A stretch of 64,000 nt of DNA from Cohnella herbarum (GCF_012849095.1 NZ_CP051680.1:496001-560000), one strand, 5' to 3'. Shown: positions 35,221 through 45,139, counted from the first letter of the stretch. The notes: a model not told the origin generated them from the letters alone. Numbers and translations: made by a program.

Positions 35221-36805
35221 AGTGATGATCGTGGACGACGAGGCTATTTTCCGCGATTTCTTAAAAATCGTGTTGCCTTGGGAGGAATACGGTTTTACAA
35301 TTTGCGGCGAGGTACGTAATGGGATCGAGGCGCTTAAGATGATGGAGGAATTTCGACCGGACATCGCCTTGGTGGATATTAATATGCCCTTTATGGACGG
35401 GCTTGAGCTATCGGAGAAGTTAAAGGAGGTTAGTCCCGGGGTCGGTATTATCATCGTAACCGGACACAATGAATTCGAGTACGCAAGACGAGCCATCAAG
35501 CTCGGAGTAGAAGACTACTTGCTCAAACCGTTTACCAAAGAAGAATTATTGCTTACGCTGCTGAAATTGCAATCCCAGATACAAGAAACCAAAGACAGAC
35601 AATTAACGCTAAAAGCCAATGAAGTTATGCTTAAGGAAGGTTTCTTAAACAGCCTGATTGAAAGTGAATATCTCAAGAACGAGGAAATCCGTAACCGATT
35701 GGCGGATTTCGGAATTGCTAATGTTTCAAGCTGCTTTCAAGTCGCTTGCATTGAAATCGACCTTATGGATTCGAAGTGGCGAAACGTGAGCGACAGAGAG
35801 TTGTGGAAATTCGCCGTCGCCAATATATTGTCCGAAACGATTCACTTGAATGGGAACCACATGGTATTCAATGGTCCGGAAGGTCGTATTATATGTATTT
35901 ATGAACCCGAGGAAGTAGACTATGGTTCTTCTAGGGTTAAGGAAGGCTATGAACAGCTTTGTATCCTAATCAAGAAATATTTGAAATTCGCGATTACGAT
36001 CGGCTTAGGGACGTTGCACTCGAGTTACTCCGGAATACGCGCATCCTATCTTGAAGCTCTTCACGCTTTGCGTTACAAGTTTGTCATAGGTACCGATCGG
36101 GTGATCGGATATGACGACAGCGTAGAAGGCGTAAGAGGATTTGCCAGCGGGTTTATTCCTTCTCAAATGAACGAGGAGTTGCTTATTTTCCTGCGAATGG
36201 GCGATTCGGATAGCGTGAAAAATAAGATCCATACGATATTCGAAGGCATTCGCGAGGATCGCTTTTCTATCGATTACGTGTATACGATATGCATGGGGTT
36301 AGTGTCGATTTGTCTCTCCTGCGTATCCGAGAACGGCCATCCGATAGAGGATTGCTTCGGGGAGGAGTTTTACCCTTATAGCGATATTATGCAGCAACAT
36401 TCCATTGAAGGCGTACAACGTTGGATTATTGATATGTATTTAAGAGCGATAGAATACATGAAGCAGCATAAGCAAACCAAATCCGGTAAAATCGCCGAAA
36501 CGGCCAAACAATTGATTGACAAGCAATATATGGACTCGGAGTTGAAGGTGGAAACCCTCGCGCAGCAGGTTTACATTAACCCGAGTTATTTAAGAGGCGT
36601 GTTTAAGAAAAATCACGGGATGACCGTTACCGACTACATTACGCAAAGGCGAATGCAAGAAGCGCGTTCTTTGCTCCTTGAAGGTCAGTATAAGCTTTCC
36701 GATATCGCCGAGCGGGTCGGATTTCAAGATCCGGCGTATTTCAGTCGCGCCTTCAAGAAATACTACGGAACTTCGCCAAGAGACTACGAGAATAAGCGCG
36801 GATAG
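35213..36805 (+). CDS. AraC-type response regulator, YesN type
   Basis: A 530-residue regulator. The receiver domain (1-120) has the acidic pair DDE at 8-10 and the phosphoacceptor D55 in LVDINMP. A middle region of about 270 residues follows, and two AraC helix-turn-helix motifs lie at about 430-530 (VETLAQQVYINPSYLRGVFK and KLSDIAERVGFQDPAYFSRA). It should be phosphorylated by the kinase encoded just upstream and activate the ABC importer starting at 36924. Confidence 0.95.
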   Translation: MIKVMIVDDEAIFRDFLKIVLPWEEYGFTICGEVRNGIEALKMMEEFRPDIALVDINMPFMDGLELSEKLKEVSPGVGIIIVTGHNEFEYARRAIKLGVEDYLLKPFTKEELLLTLLKLQSQIQETKDRQLTLKANEVMLKEGFLNSLIESEYLKNEEIRNRLADFGIANVSSCFQVACIEIDLMDSKWRNVSDRELWKFAVANILSETIHLNGNHMVFNGPEGRIICIYEPEEVDYGSSRVKEGYEQLCILIKKYLKFAITIGLGTLHSSYSGIRASYLEALHALRYKFVIGTDRVIGYDDSVEGVRGFASGFIPSQMNEELLIFLRMGDSDSVKNKIHTIFEGIREDRFSIDYVYTICMGLVSICLSCVSENGHPIEDCFGEEFYPYSDIMQQHSIEGVQRWIIDMYLRAIEYMKQHKQTKSGKIAETAKQLIDKQYMDSELKVETLAQQVYINPSYLRGVFKKNHGMTVTDYITQRRMQEARSLLLEGQYKLSDIAERVGFQDPAYFSRAFKKYYGTSPRDYENKRG

Positions 36806-36923
36806 TCCAATTGTTGCGCGGTTAGTCCATTTAGCTCATGCAGCAGCCCCGATATACTAAACCTATCTCCAATAAGAGATGATCAGCTATGAGTGTTTGA
36901 ACAATTTTTCGGGGGTTCAACAG

Positions 36924-38225
36924 ATGAAGAAGATGAAAAAAGCGCTATCGCTAGGCGTGGTTCTATCCTTGACTATGGCGCTCGCGGCTTGCGGCTCCAA
37001 TAAGGGGAATGATGCGGAAAGCTCCGCAAGCAACGCGCAAGAAGGCGTAACGAAACTGCGGATTTACGCGCAATATTCCGATGAGGATACGAAAGGGTAT
37101 TACGATTATGCGGTTGCCGAATTGTCCAAAGAAATGCCTAACGTTCAATTGGATCTAGAGATCCAAGCTCAAGATGATGGCCAGAAACTCAAAACGTATG
37201 CAGCGACGGGCAATTTACCCGATATTTTTAACGTGGGACTCGATCAGATTAACGTTTTCCGTCAATCCAACAACATTCTGCAATTGGATGAATACGTAGA
37301 CAAGCTTGGATTCAAAGATAAAATGCAACCGAGCGCAATGAATACGCTTTATACCGACGATAACCATGTGTATGCGTTCCCCTATGCTGGTAACGAATTG
37401 ATTCTGTTGTTTTACAATAAGGAGCTCTTCGAGCAAAATGGCGTAAAGGTGCCGACAACATTCGAAGAAATGCATGCTGCGATCGACGCGTTCAAAGCGA
37501 AAGGCATTACGCCTCTTTCCATTTTCGCCAAAGAAAAATGGCCGGATGTCGCATTCTTCGATATGTTCGCGACAAGATATAATCCTGCGGGCATCAGCGC
37601 TTTGGACAAAGGCCAAGCGAAACCGTCCGACGAGGCTTACGTCAAAGCCGCACAGGATATCGCCGATCTTGTTAAAGCTGGATTGCTGCCTAAGGGAGCA
37701 ACCAACTTGAACTATGATCAAGCTGCAGCTTTATTCCATGAAGGCAAAGCGGCGATGTTCGTTAACGGCCAATGGGAAATCGAAGCTTCGACGAAAGCAC
37801 TTGGAGATAAAGTCGGCTATATGTACTATCCTGCTCCGGATGCCGCTACTTACGAAAGCAATAAATTGGCGTTCAGCGGCGGCGGTACTCCAGGCGGATT
37901 CGCCGTATCGGCCAACACCAAAGACAAAGAACTGGCTACCAAAGTCGCTAGCTTCATGGCTTTGAAATACGCGGAGTTCAAATATACGCAGAAGGGCAGT
38001 CCAATCGTATCGACTAAAGTTGATAAACCGATCGTTAAAACGTTCGATCCGATGATGGAACAGCTCGCCAAGGATCTACCTAACATTACGAGTACGACGG
38101 CATTCGCTTGGGGATTATCGAACACGAAGTTCAAAGCCGCGATTGAAGACGCGTCGCAAGCATTGCTCAGTGGTTCGTATTCGGCGGAACAATTCGTGTC
38201 CGACCTTGAGAGCGCGATGAAGTAA
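36924..38225 (+). CDS. Sugar ABC transporter solute-binding lipoprotein
   Basis: A 433-residue extracellular solute-binding protein, family 1. ATG 36924 gives a proper lipoprotein signal (MKKMKKALSLGVVLSLTMAL, then AAC with C23); the upstream in-frame ATG at 36879 has no ribosome site. The body has the maltose/multiple-sugar-binding fold. It captures a saccharide and delivers it to the two permeases that follow. A strong stem-loop separates it from them, so it is probably expressed at a higher level. Confidence 0.93.
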   Translation: MKKMKKALSLGVVLSLTMALAACGSNKGNDAESSASNAQEGVTKLRIYAQYSDEDTKGYYDYAVAELSKEMPNVQLDLEIQAQDDGQKLKTYAATGNLPDIFNVGLDQINVFRQSNNILQLDEYVDKLGFKDKMQPSAMNTLYTDDNHVYAFPYAGNELILLFYNKELFEQNGVKVPTTFEEMHAAIDAFKAKGITPLSIFAKEKWPDVAFFDMFATRYNPAGISALDKGQAKPSDEAYVKAAQDIADLVKAGLLPKGATNLNYDQAAALFHEGKAAMFVNGQWEIEASTKALGDKVGYMYYPAPDAATYESNKLAFSGGGTPGGFAVSANTKDKELATKVASFMALKYAEFKYTQKGSPIVSTKVDKPIVKTFDPMMEQLAKDLPNITSTTAFAWGLSNTKFKAAIEDASQALLSGSYSAEQFVSDLESAMK

Positions 38226-38253
38226 GTTAACGAGAATGACAGACTAATTCTAG

Positions 38254-38295
38254 AGAAAGCCATTTATACGTAAGGGGTATAAGTGGCTTTCTTTA
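38254..38295 (+). terminator. Attenuating hairpin between binding protein and permease genes
   Basis: AGAAAGCCATTTATA (38254-38268) pairs along 15 bp (one G-U) with TATAAGTGGCTTTCT (38278-38292), followed by TTAT. It would stabilise the binding-protein mRNA and reduce transcription into the permeases. Confidence 0.7.
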
Positions 38296-38317
38296 TGGGT
38301 GAGCAAGGAGCGAAATC

Positions 38318-39199
38318 ATGAATAAGTTTTTGGGGAACAAAGCCGCCATTCTTCTATTTACTTTGCCGACGATTGTTCTTTTTACCGTCATCGTGATGTG
38401 GCCGACAATGCAAGTGTTCTATCGGAGCATGTACGATTGGGACGGCTTGAATCCGGGCAAATTCATCTTCCTGGACAACTACATCAGACTGTTCGAAGAC
38501 CGCTTGTTCTATACCTCCTTGAAGAACGGGGCCATCTTCGCCGCTATGTTGGCGGTGCTTCAGATCGGTATCGGAACCGTACTTGCGTTGACGATCTCGA
38601 ATAAGAAAATTCGGGGAAGAAAGTTTCTGCGGGTGAGTTATTTCATACCAGTCGTTCTCTCGGTCACCGTAGTCTGCCAACTCTGGCTCGCGATGTACAA
38701 CGGAGAATACGGCCTCATCAATAAAATATTCGAAACGCTTGGGATTCCCTATCGTCAAGACTGGTTGTCGAATGGCAAGACTGCGATCTATGCGGTGGCG
38801 GCCGTTAACGCTTGGCAGAACATGGGATATCACTTCGCGCTGTTGCTCGCGGCGGTGAATTCGATTCCAGAGCAATATCTTGAAGCAGCGAAGATCGACG
38901 GCGCCGAGAAATGGAAAGCGCATTGGAAAGTTACGATCCCGCTTATGGCCGAAACCTACAAGTTTTGCTTCATTTTAGCGATTACCGGGGGCTTGAACGC
39001 GTTCGCCAACATGCAAATCATGACGGGCGGCGGACCGGGTACGGATACTTACACTTTGACCTATATGATGTATCGCTCCGCGTTCCGGGTCGGCGAATTC
39101 GGTTACGGAACGACTGCAGCCGCGTTCCTCGTCATCGAATGTTTGATCGTGACGTTCGCGATCAACAAGCTTATTGCGCGAGATCGCATCGTGTATTAG
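38318..39199 (+). CDS. Sugar ABC transporter permease (UgpA/MalF-type)
   Basis: A 293-residue inner-membrane permease with six predicted transmembrane segments. It carries the family EAA loop (EAAKIDGAEKWKAHWKVTIP), which docks the ATPase. It starts at ATG 38318 after GAGCAAGGAGCG. It pairs with the permease 15 bp downstream. No ATPase gene is present, which is normal in this group because a shared MsmX-like ATPase is used. Confidence 0.94.
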   Translation: MNKFLGNKAAILLFTLPTIVLFTVIVMWPTMQVFYRSMYDWDGLNPGKFIFLDNYIRLFEDRLFYTSLKNGAIFAAMLAVLQIGIGTVLALTISNKKIRGRKFLRVSYFIPVVLSVTVVCQLWLAMYNGEYGLINKIFETLGIPYRQDWLSNGKTAIYAVAAVNAWQNMGYHFALLLAAVNSIPEQYLEAAKIDGAEKWKAHWKVTIPLMAETYKFCFILAITGGLNAFANMQIMTGGGPGTDTYTLTYMMYRSAFRVGEFGYGTTAAAFLVIECLIVTFAINKLIARDRIVY

Positions 39200-39214
39200 A
39201 AAGGAGGTCAGGTT

Positions 39215-40051
39215 ATGTGGTTGAAAATTCGTAAGAGCAATCCGATTTTCCAATTGTTTTTGTGGCTTTACGCGATCATTTCTTTATATCCATTAGTGTG
39301 GATGCTTTTCTATTCTCTTAAGGACAACAACGAGATTTTCGTAACGAATCCGTTCGGTTTTCCGACGAACTTGCGCTTCGAAAATTATACTTCGGCGATC
39401 TCGGAATTCAACGTACCTCAGTATTTCCTGAATAGCGTATTTGTTACGGTTATTACGGTGGTCGGTACGATCGTCTTGGCCGTTATGTTCGCATACTCGG
39501 CGGCGAGGCTTCGTTGGCGAGGAAAAACGATTGCCCAAATGTACATTGTGGTAGGCATGTTCGTTCCGGTACAGGTGATCATGATTCCGCTAGCCATCCT
39601 GGTCCGCGATTTCAACCTGACAAACACTTATTCATCGCTGATCATTCCTTATATCGCGTTTAACATTTCCTTTTCCTCGATGGTGTTTTACGGTTTTTTC
39701 CGTACGATACCGAACGAATTGGAAGAATCCGCTTGTCTTGACGGCGCTAATATATACCAGACTTTCTACAAGATCATGCTGCCGCTCGTGAAACCTTCCA
39801 TCGCGACGATGGTAATCTTCGTCTTCCTCGCCGCATGGAACGAATATCCAATTGCGCTCATGCTAATCTCGGATGAATCACTCAAGACGTTGCCGTTAGG
39901 TTTGCAGTTTTTCCAAGGCCAATTCACGACGGATTGGGGCGCTATGGGCGCGGCGATGACGATCGCTTCATTGCCGACCGTACTCGTCTACATTCTGTTC
40001 AGCGAACAAGTCGAGAAAGCGATGACGGTTGGATCTGCCGTGAAAGGGTAA
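39215..40051 (+). CDS. Sugar ABC transporter permease (UgpE/MalG-type)
   Basis: A 278-residue permease with six membrane segments. Its EAA loop reads ESACLDGANIYQTFYKIMLP. ATG 39215 follows AAAGGAGG. It is the last gene of the importer operon and is followed by a terminator shared with the convergent dehydrogenase gene. Confidence 0.94.
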   Translation: MWLKIRKSNPIFQLFLWLYAIISLYPLVWMLFYSLKDNNEIFVTNPFGFPTNLRFENYTSAISEFNVPQYFLNSVFVTVITVVGTIVLAVMFAYSAARLRWRGKTIAQMYIVVGMFVPVQVIMIPLAILVRDFNLTNTYSSLIIPYIAFNISFSSMVFYGFFRTIPNELEESACLDGANIYQTFYKIMLPLVKPSIATMVIFVFLAAWNEYPIALMLISDESLKTLPLGLQFFQGQFTTDWGAMGAAMTIASLPTVLVYILFSEQVEKAMTVGSAVKG

Positions 40052-40074
40052 AAGCTAATTTTATAAACAAAATT

Positions 40075-40126
40075 CAGCCCATGATCTACTGTTCCAATCG
40101 GAACATGCAGATCACGGGCTGTTTCT
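40075..40126. terminator. Bidirectional terminator between convergent operons
   Basis: CAGCCCATGATCT (40075-40087) pairs with AGATCACGGGCTG (40109-40121), one mismatch. It lies between the permease stop (40051) and the convergent gene's stop (40138). Confidence 0.7.
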
Positions 40127-40137
40127 GTAACTATTCT

Positions 40138-41238
40138 CTAATCCAAATTGAAATCCGATAACCCGATCGGTAGAGCCGCCGGTTTCTCGCAAGTGCTCTG
40201 CATCAAGTAATGCTTGCCTTGGGCGGAAGCATCATGGAATCCGTGCATCGCTTCAAGTACGTGATAAGCCATTTCGCCGTTAGCGCGATGCTTGCGGCCC
40301 GTCATGATGGCTTTGGCCATGTCTGCCGCCCCTACGCCGCGAGCATTCTCGGATTTGCCGTGCGACAGCGGGATTTCCGACCATTCCCGTGCCCCGGCCC
40401 GTTGAATATGCACGGGACCTCCGAAAGTATTCGGATCCGGCACGATTAGCGTACCTTGGCTGCCGTATATTTCGATTCTTGGAAGCTGAGTACCGCCCAT
40501 GACATCGAAGCTGGTCAGGATCGTTCCGATCGGACCAGAAGTGAATTCCATAACACCTGCAATATGAGTCGGCGTCTCGACTTGAATGGTTTGCCCGAAT
40601 TTCGGTTGGCTTCCGATCACTCGTTCGGGATAAGAGATTCTCGTCATTCCCGTCACTTGCTTAATCGGACCTAACAATGCGATCAGAGCCGTCAAATAGT
40701 ACGGCCCCATGTCGAACATCGGACCGCCGCCTACCTGATAGAAAAACTCGGGAGAAGGATGCCAGCCCTCCGGACCGCCTCCGAGCATGAACGCGGTAGC
40801 GCCGATCGGCGTTCCGATCCAGCCGTCCTCGATTAACTTGAGACTAGTCTGAATGCCGCCTCCCAAGAACGTATCCGGAGCGCAGCCAACATATAGGCCT
40901 TTGCTTTTAGCTAACTCAAGCACTTTTCTTCCGTCTTCGCGAGTAACGGCGAGCGGTTTCTCCACATAAACGTGTTTGCCGGCTTCAAGCGCTTGCAGAC
41001 AGACGTTGGCGTGGGCTTGCGGAATCGTTAAGTTGATGATGAGCTCGATCTCGGGATCGGCTAACAGCTCTTCCACGGAACAACCGCGGATCCCGTATTC
41101 CGCCCCTTTGGCTTGGGCGCGTTCTACGTCGATATCGGCGCAAGCGACGATGTCCATAGATTCGAAACGTTTGCCGTTGGAAAAATAGATGCCGCTAATA
41201 TTACCCGTACCGATCATGCCTGCTTTGATTTTCGACAT
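40138..41238 (-). CDS. Gfo/Idh/MocA-family oxidoreductase
   Basis: A 366-residue NAD(P)-dependent sugar dehydrogenase-like protein. ATG 41238 (MSKIKAGMIGTGNISGIYFS) begins directly at the Rossmann fold; AAGGGAG lies 14 nt upstream, a rather long spacing. The dinucleotide motif is GTGNISG and the substrate-site EKPLA motif (VYVEKPLAVTREDGR) is clear. Such enzymes oxidise or reduce a sugar or inositol hydroxyl, often at C3 or C1. It likely acts in the same pathway as the neighbouring 2-hydroxyacid dehydrogenase and dioxygenases. Confidence 0.92.
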   Translation of the reverse strand: MSKIKAGMIGTGNISGIYFSNGKRFESMDIVACADIDVERAQAKGAEYGIRGCSVEELLADPEIELIINLTIPQAHANVCLQALEAGKHVYVEKPLAVTREDGRKVLELAKSKGLYVGCAPDTFLGGGIQTSLKLIEDGWIGTPIGATAFMLGGGPEGWHPSPEFFYQVGGGPMFDMGPYYLTALIALLGPIKQVTGMTRISYPERVIGSQPKFGQTIQVETPTHIAGVMEFTSGPIGTILTSFDVMGGTQLPRIEIYGSQGTLIVPDPNTFGGPVHIQRAGAREWSEIPLSHGKSENARGVGAADMAKAIMTGRKHRANGEMAYHVLEAMHGFHDASAQGKHYLMQSTCEKPAALPIGLSDFNLD

Positions 41239-41356
41239 TACCGAAAGCCATCTCCCTTGTCTAGGAATCGATTGAGTATACAAGCCTACTCTACCATTAA
41301 ACTGGGGTACCGATTTGGTTGTTTCTTTATAGAAAATTGGCATATATTCATAGCAT

Positions 41357-42318
41357 CTATGTAACAGGACTAAGCGGAGGTCTGTCGGATAGCACCTCTA
41401 CGATATTAGCCGCGGCTAAGGCAGCCATTTTCTTGCGCGTTGGAATGCTAGCGCTCCCGATGTGCGGAAGCGTCACGACATTTTCAAGCGAAAGCAGAGG
41501 ATGGTCGGTGGGTACGGGTTCAACGTCGAAGACGTCGAGTCCGGCCGCCCATATTCGATTGTCTACTAACGCCTGATACAGATCGGCTTCGTTGACGATC
41601 CCGCCGCGCGCGACATTGATTAAGCAGGCCGTCGGTTTCATAAGAGTCAGATGCTCATACCGAATCATATTTGCGGTTTCGGAGCTATAAGGAGTCAAGA
41701 TAAGGACGAAATCCGATTGTTCGAGCAGATTCTGTTTCGTTGCGTAAGTTATTCCGTAATGATTTTCTGCTTCCGGTTTTCTGGAGCGATTATGATAGAC
41801 AACCTTCATATTGAATCCTAAAGCCCGCCTGACCACGGCTTCGCCGATTCTTCCCATCCCGAAGATGCCTAGAGTAGCGCCGAATACGTCTTGTCCGGTC
41901 AGAAGCATGGGGGACCAGGTTTGCCATTTTCCTTGACGCAGGAAGTCGGAAGCTTCCACGACTCGCCGGGCGGTAGCCAGGAGAAGAGTAATACCAGATC
42001 CGCCGTCGTTTCCGTTAAAATATCAGGCGTATTCGTAACCGTGATTCCTCGTTTCCGGGCGGCTTGGATATCGATATGATCGTAGCCGACGGCCATCGTG
42101 CTGATCGCTTTGAGCTGCTGGGCTTTCGATAGCAACTCTTCGTCGATACGATCCGTGAGCAAGCACAACAGAGCATGAGCATCAGGTAATTCGAGCTCCA
42201 GAAAATCGCGCGATGCCGGGAGATCTTCTTCCGGCCACACGACAACCTCGTATCTATCGGTTAACATCCCCATGGCTTCAGGGGGAAGCATTCGTGTAAC
42301 TACGACTTTAGGTTTCAT
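41357..42318 (-). pseudogene. D-2-hydroxyacid dehydrogenase gene with a 1-nt frameshift
   Basis: Two overlapping minus-strand frames together make a complete GhrB/TkrA-type 2-hydroxyacid dehydrogenase (glyoxylate/2-ketogluconate reductase-like). The first (ATG 42318, GGGTGG upstream) covers the N-terminal catalytic lobe to ...TETTADLV; the second continues LLLATARRVVEASDFLRQGK through the NAD-binding GIFGMGRIGEA motif to the end. The match to the family's ADLxFALLLATARR block implies one base lost near 41980-41990, just after GTA. Catalytic Arg (INVARGG), Glu (DVFDVEP) and His (LPHIGSA) are all intact, so the mutation is recent, or it may be a sequencing error. Confidence 0.8.
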
Positions 42319-42374
42319 ATTGTTTCCACCCATCTCTTGTTTTCGAAATCCCATCACGCCGCCAATAAATCGTT

Positions 42375-43202
42375 CTAGCCGTAGATGGCGCGAAACTCCG
42401 TCGGACTAAATCCGGTTTCCTTGCGAAAAAACTTCGTGAAATGGTTCGTGTCCGCAAAGCCGGTTAGATCCGCGATCTCCTTGACGTTATGCGCGGAAGT
42501 CATGAGCAGCGTTTTCGCTTTCTCTATGCGTTTGCGGTTGACGTATTTGAGCGGGGAAATGCCGAAATGCTTCTTGAAATAGGCGATAAAATAGTTAGGA
42601 TGCAAGTGCAATAAGGAAGCCAAATCATCGACGCTGACGCTCGATTGAAGATGTTTGTCCACGTAGTCGTGAATGACGTTTAGTCGCTTGATTTCCTCGT
42701 TGCGGTGCTGGAGCACTTGAACGGGGACCTGTTCCAAATAGGCGGCCAACAATTCCAGCATCGCGGCTTTTTGCCGAATCAGGGTAACGATTGGAGAACT
42801 GCCGGAAGGTTCGATCAATTGTTCGAACAAGCGAGTTATTTTATCCGGATCTTGCACATCGATGCAGAACGGAACGCCGATCCATTGAAATAAATCGAAC
42901 GAACCTGTTCTCGTCGTGAAGTGACACCAGTATTTACGGTACGGTTGATCGCTTACGACGGAATAGCCCTGATTGACATACGCAGGCATCAAGCAAAGCT
43001 GGCCAGGACGCGGATGGAATTGCTTGTCCGCGATGCGAATCCATCCTTCGCCATCGAGGATAAAGTATAGTTTATTGAAATCGGGCGTATAGTCGGAGTC
43101 TCGCCAATCGAGTGAGACGTGGGTCAAGTGCACCGAAGATACTTCGACTTGTAGGTTATGCAGCAATTCGGATATCGCTAATTCGTTTTTACCGGATGCC
43201 AT
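42375..43202 (-). CDS. AraC-family transcriptional regulator
   Basis: A 275-residue AraC regulator. ATG 43202 is preferred because GGAGGGAGGG lies 6 nt upstream. The N-terminal cupin sensor (RPGQLCLMPAYVNQGYSVV) and the two helix-turn-helix motifs (VDDLASLLHLHPNYFIAYFK and VKEIADLTGFADTNHFTKFF) are complete. It is divergent from the dioxygenase-HEAT gene at 43382 and lies next to the hydroxyacid dehydrogenase gene, so it probably controls both. The intervening 179 bp carry TATAAT at 43344-43349 for the divergent gene with no good -35, as expected for an activated promoter. Confidence 0.92.
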   Translation of the reverse strand: MASGKNELAISELLHNLQVEVSSVHLTHVSLDWRDSDYTPDFNKLYFILDGEGWIRIADKQFHPRPGQLCLMPAYVNQGYSVVSDQPYRKYWCHFTTRTGSFDLFQWIGVPFCIDVQDPDKITRLFEQLIEPSGSSPIVTLIRQKAAMLELLAAYLEQVPVQVLQHRNEEIKRLNVIHDYVDKHLQSSVSVDDLASLLHLHPNYFIAYFKKHFGISPLKYVNRKRIEKAKTLLMTSAHNVKEIADLTGFADTNHFTKFFRKETGFSPTEFRAIYG

Positions 43203-43381
43203 AGTTGCCCTCCCTCCGTCTGCCAGTCGCATTGGCCGGGTCGATCTGTCTACTATTCTAATGGATGAAAGTTCCGATGTGTATGCTTAGTTTTGCACAC
43301 TTCCTTCTTAGCTTCTTCCATTCCTCGCCGATGCTCGCTTCCCTATAATGGGGTTATCCACTCAGGGGAGGTACAACGAAC

Positions 43382-44794
43382 ATGATCGCTAGAGAACCGC
43401 AATTGTTGTCGGATGAGCAAATGAAAGCTTTTATTGTAGACGGAGTGTTGTTGCTAAAAACGGATTTTTCGCCAGAGTTCCACGCCAGATTGCTTGAAAA
43501 GCTAGACACCGTGCACGAGGAGGAAGGAAATCCGGGCAACAATATCTTGCCGCGTATACGCGAGCTGAGGAAAGTGTTCGAACATCCGGTCATTACCGGG
43601 GCGCTCACTAGCGTGTTAGGACCGAACTATCTGATGCATACGCACAGACACTGCCATCATAACGCGATGCCGAAGGCGGGCGGTTGGCATAAGGACAGCT
43701 ATTGGGGATATGACCGTATTCGCAACCACCATCCTTGGTGGGCGATGATCATGTATTTTCCGCAGGATACGCCGATTGAATTGGGACCGACGGGCGTCGT
43801 TCCGGGCAGTCAAAATTACGAATCCCGCACGTTCGAACAAGACGACCCAGCGGAAGAGGTCACGGCGAACGGAGAAGCCGGAACTTTCGTGCTGATCCAC
43901 TACGACATATGGCATCGCTCGACTCGGAACCGGCTCGGCAAACCTCGTTATATGCTGAAATTCGAGTTCATGAGGACGGTTGCGCCGGAAAGTCCATCTT
44001 GGGATAACCGAAGCGGCGAATGGTCCGTTCCCGAATCGGCTTTAGCTATGGGGACGCCCCATCCCGAACTCTGGCAGGACACGTGGAATTGGCTGCGCGG
44101 CGAGATTGGAGGCAGATACGGCATGAATCGCGTCAGCGAACAAGAGGTCGCGCGACTGGCGGGCGATCTGTCGAGCAACGATGAACGCGCCGCGCTTGAA
44201 GCTGCTTATCGGCTAGCGGCGGCTGGAGATACAGGTCGGGATGCGTTGTTGGAAGTGCTTCAAGCTTCGAACGAACGCGCGTCGCTCCGTGCAGCGTATG
44301 GCTTAACGGCTTGCGGGGCAGCAGCCGTTAACGGTTTGACCTTGGCTTTGGACTCTGCTGCCAGTGAACCTATTGTGAATCATGCCGCTTTCGCCCTCGG
44401 GGAGCTAAGGTATTATGCAGCCGGATCGGCCGCGAAATTAGTATCGTTGTTCGCAAGCCAGACGCCTAGAGTCCGCCGCACGATCGCGGATTCGCTAGGC
44501 ATGATAGGCCGAGCGGCGAAGGAATCGACCGTGTCCGGCTTGATTGACGCCTTGAAGGACGAGGACGCTGCCGTCCGTTTCACCGCGGGCCTCTCGCTAG
44601 TTAAGCTGGGTTCGGCGGCGGAGGAAGCGATTCCGCATCTGGCCGAAGCGCTTGAAGACAATAATCGTTACGTACAAGGTCACGCCGTCGAAGCCTTGCG
44701 CTACATCGATACGGAACAATCAAGAGAAGTATTATTGCAAGAGCTTATTCAGTCGAGGTGGTGTCCTTCCACTACGAAAGCAAGCACATTCTAA
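43382..44794 (+). CDS. Phytanoyl-CoA dioxygenase family protein with HEAT repeats
   Basis: A 470-residue protein, ATG 43382 behind GGGGAGG. Residues about 1-255 are a PhyH-type Fe(II)/2-oxoglutarate oxygenase domain with HKD (GGWHKDSYWG) and a distal His (IHYDIWHRSTRN, with the co-substrate Arg nearby). Residues about 265-465 form alpha-helical HEAT-like repeats (for example AAYRLAAAGDTGRDALLEVL and GMIGRAAKESTVSGLIDALK), which usually mediate protein-protein contact. The oxygenase-HEAT fusion is uncommon. It leads an operon with the UxaA-type pair. Confidence 0.85.
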   Translation: MIAREPQLLSDEQMKAFIVDGVLLLKTDFSPEFHARLLEKLDTVHEEEGNPGNNILPRIRELRKVFEHPVITGALTSVLGPNYLMHTHRHCHHNAMPKAGGWHKDSYWGYDRIRNHHPWWAMIMYFPQDTPIELGPTGVVPGSQNYESRTFEQDDPAEEVTANGEAGTFVLIHYDIWHRSTRNRLGKPRYMLKFEFMRTVAPESPSWDNRSGEWSVPESALAMGTPHPELWQDTWNWLRGEIGGRYGMNRVSEQEVARLAGDLSSNDERAALEAAYRLAAAGDTGRDALLEVLQASNERASLRAAYGLTACGAAAVNGLTLALDSAASEPIVNHAAFALGELRYYAAGSAAKLVSLFASQTPRVRRTIADSLGMIGRAAKESTVSGLIDALKDEDAAVRFTAGLSLVKLGSAAEEAIPHLAEALEDNNRYVQGHAVEALRYIDTEQSREVLLQELIQSRWCPSTTKASTF

Positions 44795-44812
44795 GGAAGC
44801 GGCGGTGCCAAA

Positions 44813-45139
44813 ATGGCTCATGAAATTGCTCCGAAGTCGGACGCCATCGTCATGAACGAAAGAGATCATGTCGCGACCGCGCTTAGGGATTTGGAAGCCG
44901 GAGAAACCGTTAGCTTTAGCGTCGGCTTGGAGAACCGGACGGTGAAGCTGCTCGAAACGGTGGCGTTCGGACACAAGTTAGCCGTATCGGATATCGGGGA
45001 AGGCGAAGACGTTTGCAAATACGGCGAAGTGATAGGCAGAACGACGATGGAGATCGCAGCGGGGAGCCACGTTCACGTGCATAACATCGAAGGCTTAAGA
45101 GGACGCGGAGATCAGGCCGGCAAGGGGGCGAACGAGTGA
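44813..45139 (+). CDS. UxaA-family dehydratase small subunit (SAF domain)
   Basis: A 108-residue SAF-domain protein matching the N-terminal portion of altronate/galactarate dehydratases (VATALRDLEAGETVSF, then FGHKLAVSDIGEGEDVCKYG and HVHVHNIEGLRGRG). ATG 44813 lies 18 bp after the dioxygenase gene and the last bases overlap the large-subunit start. The split small/large form is the normal alternative to fused UxaA. It binds metal and helps dehydrate a sugar acid. Confidence 0.9.
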   Translation: MAHEIAPKSDAIVMNERDHVATALRDLEAGETVSFSVGLENRTVKLLETVAFGHKLAVSDIGEGEDVCKYGEVIGRTTMEIAAGSHVHVHNIEGLRGRGDQAGKGANE

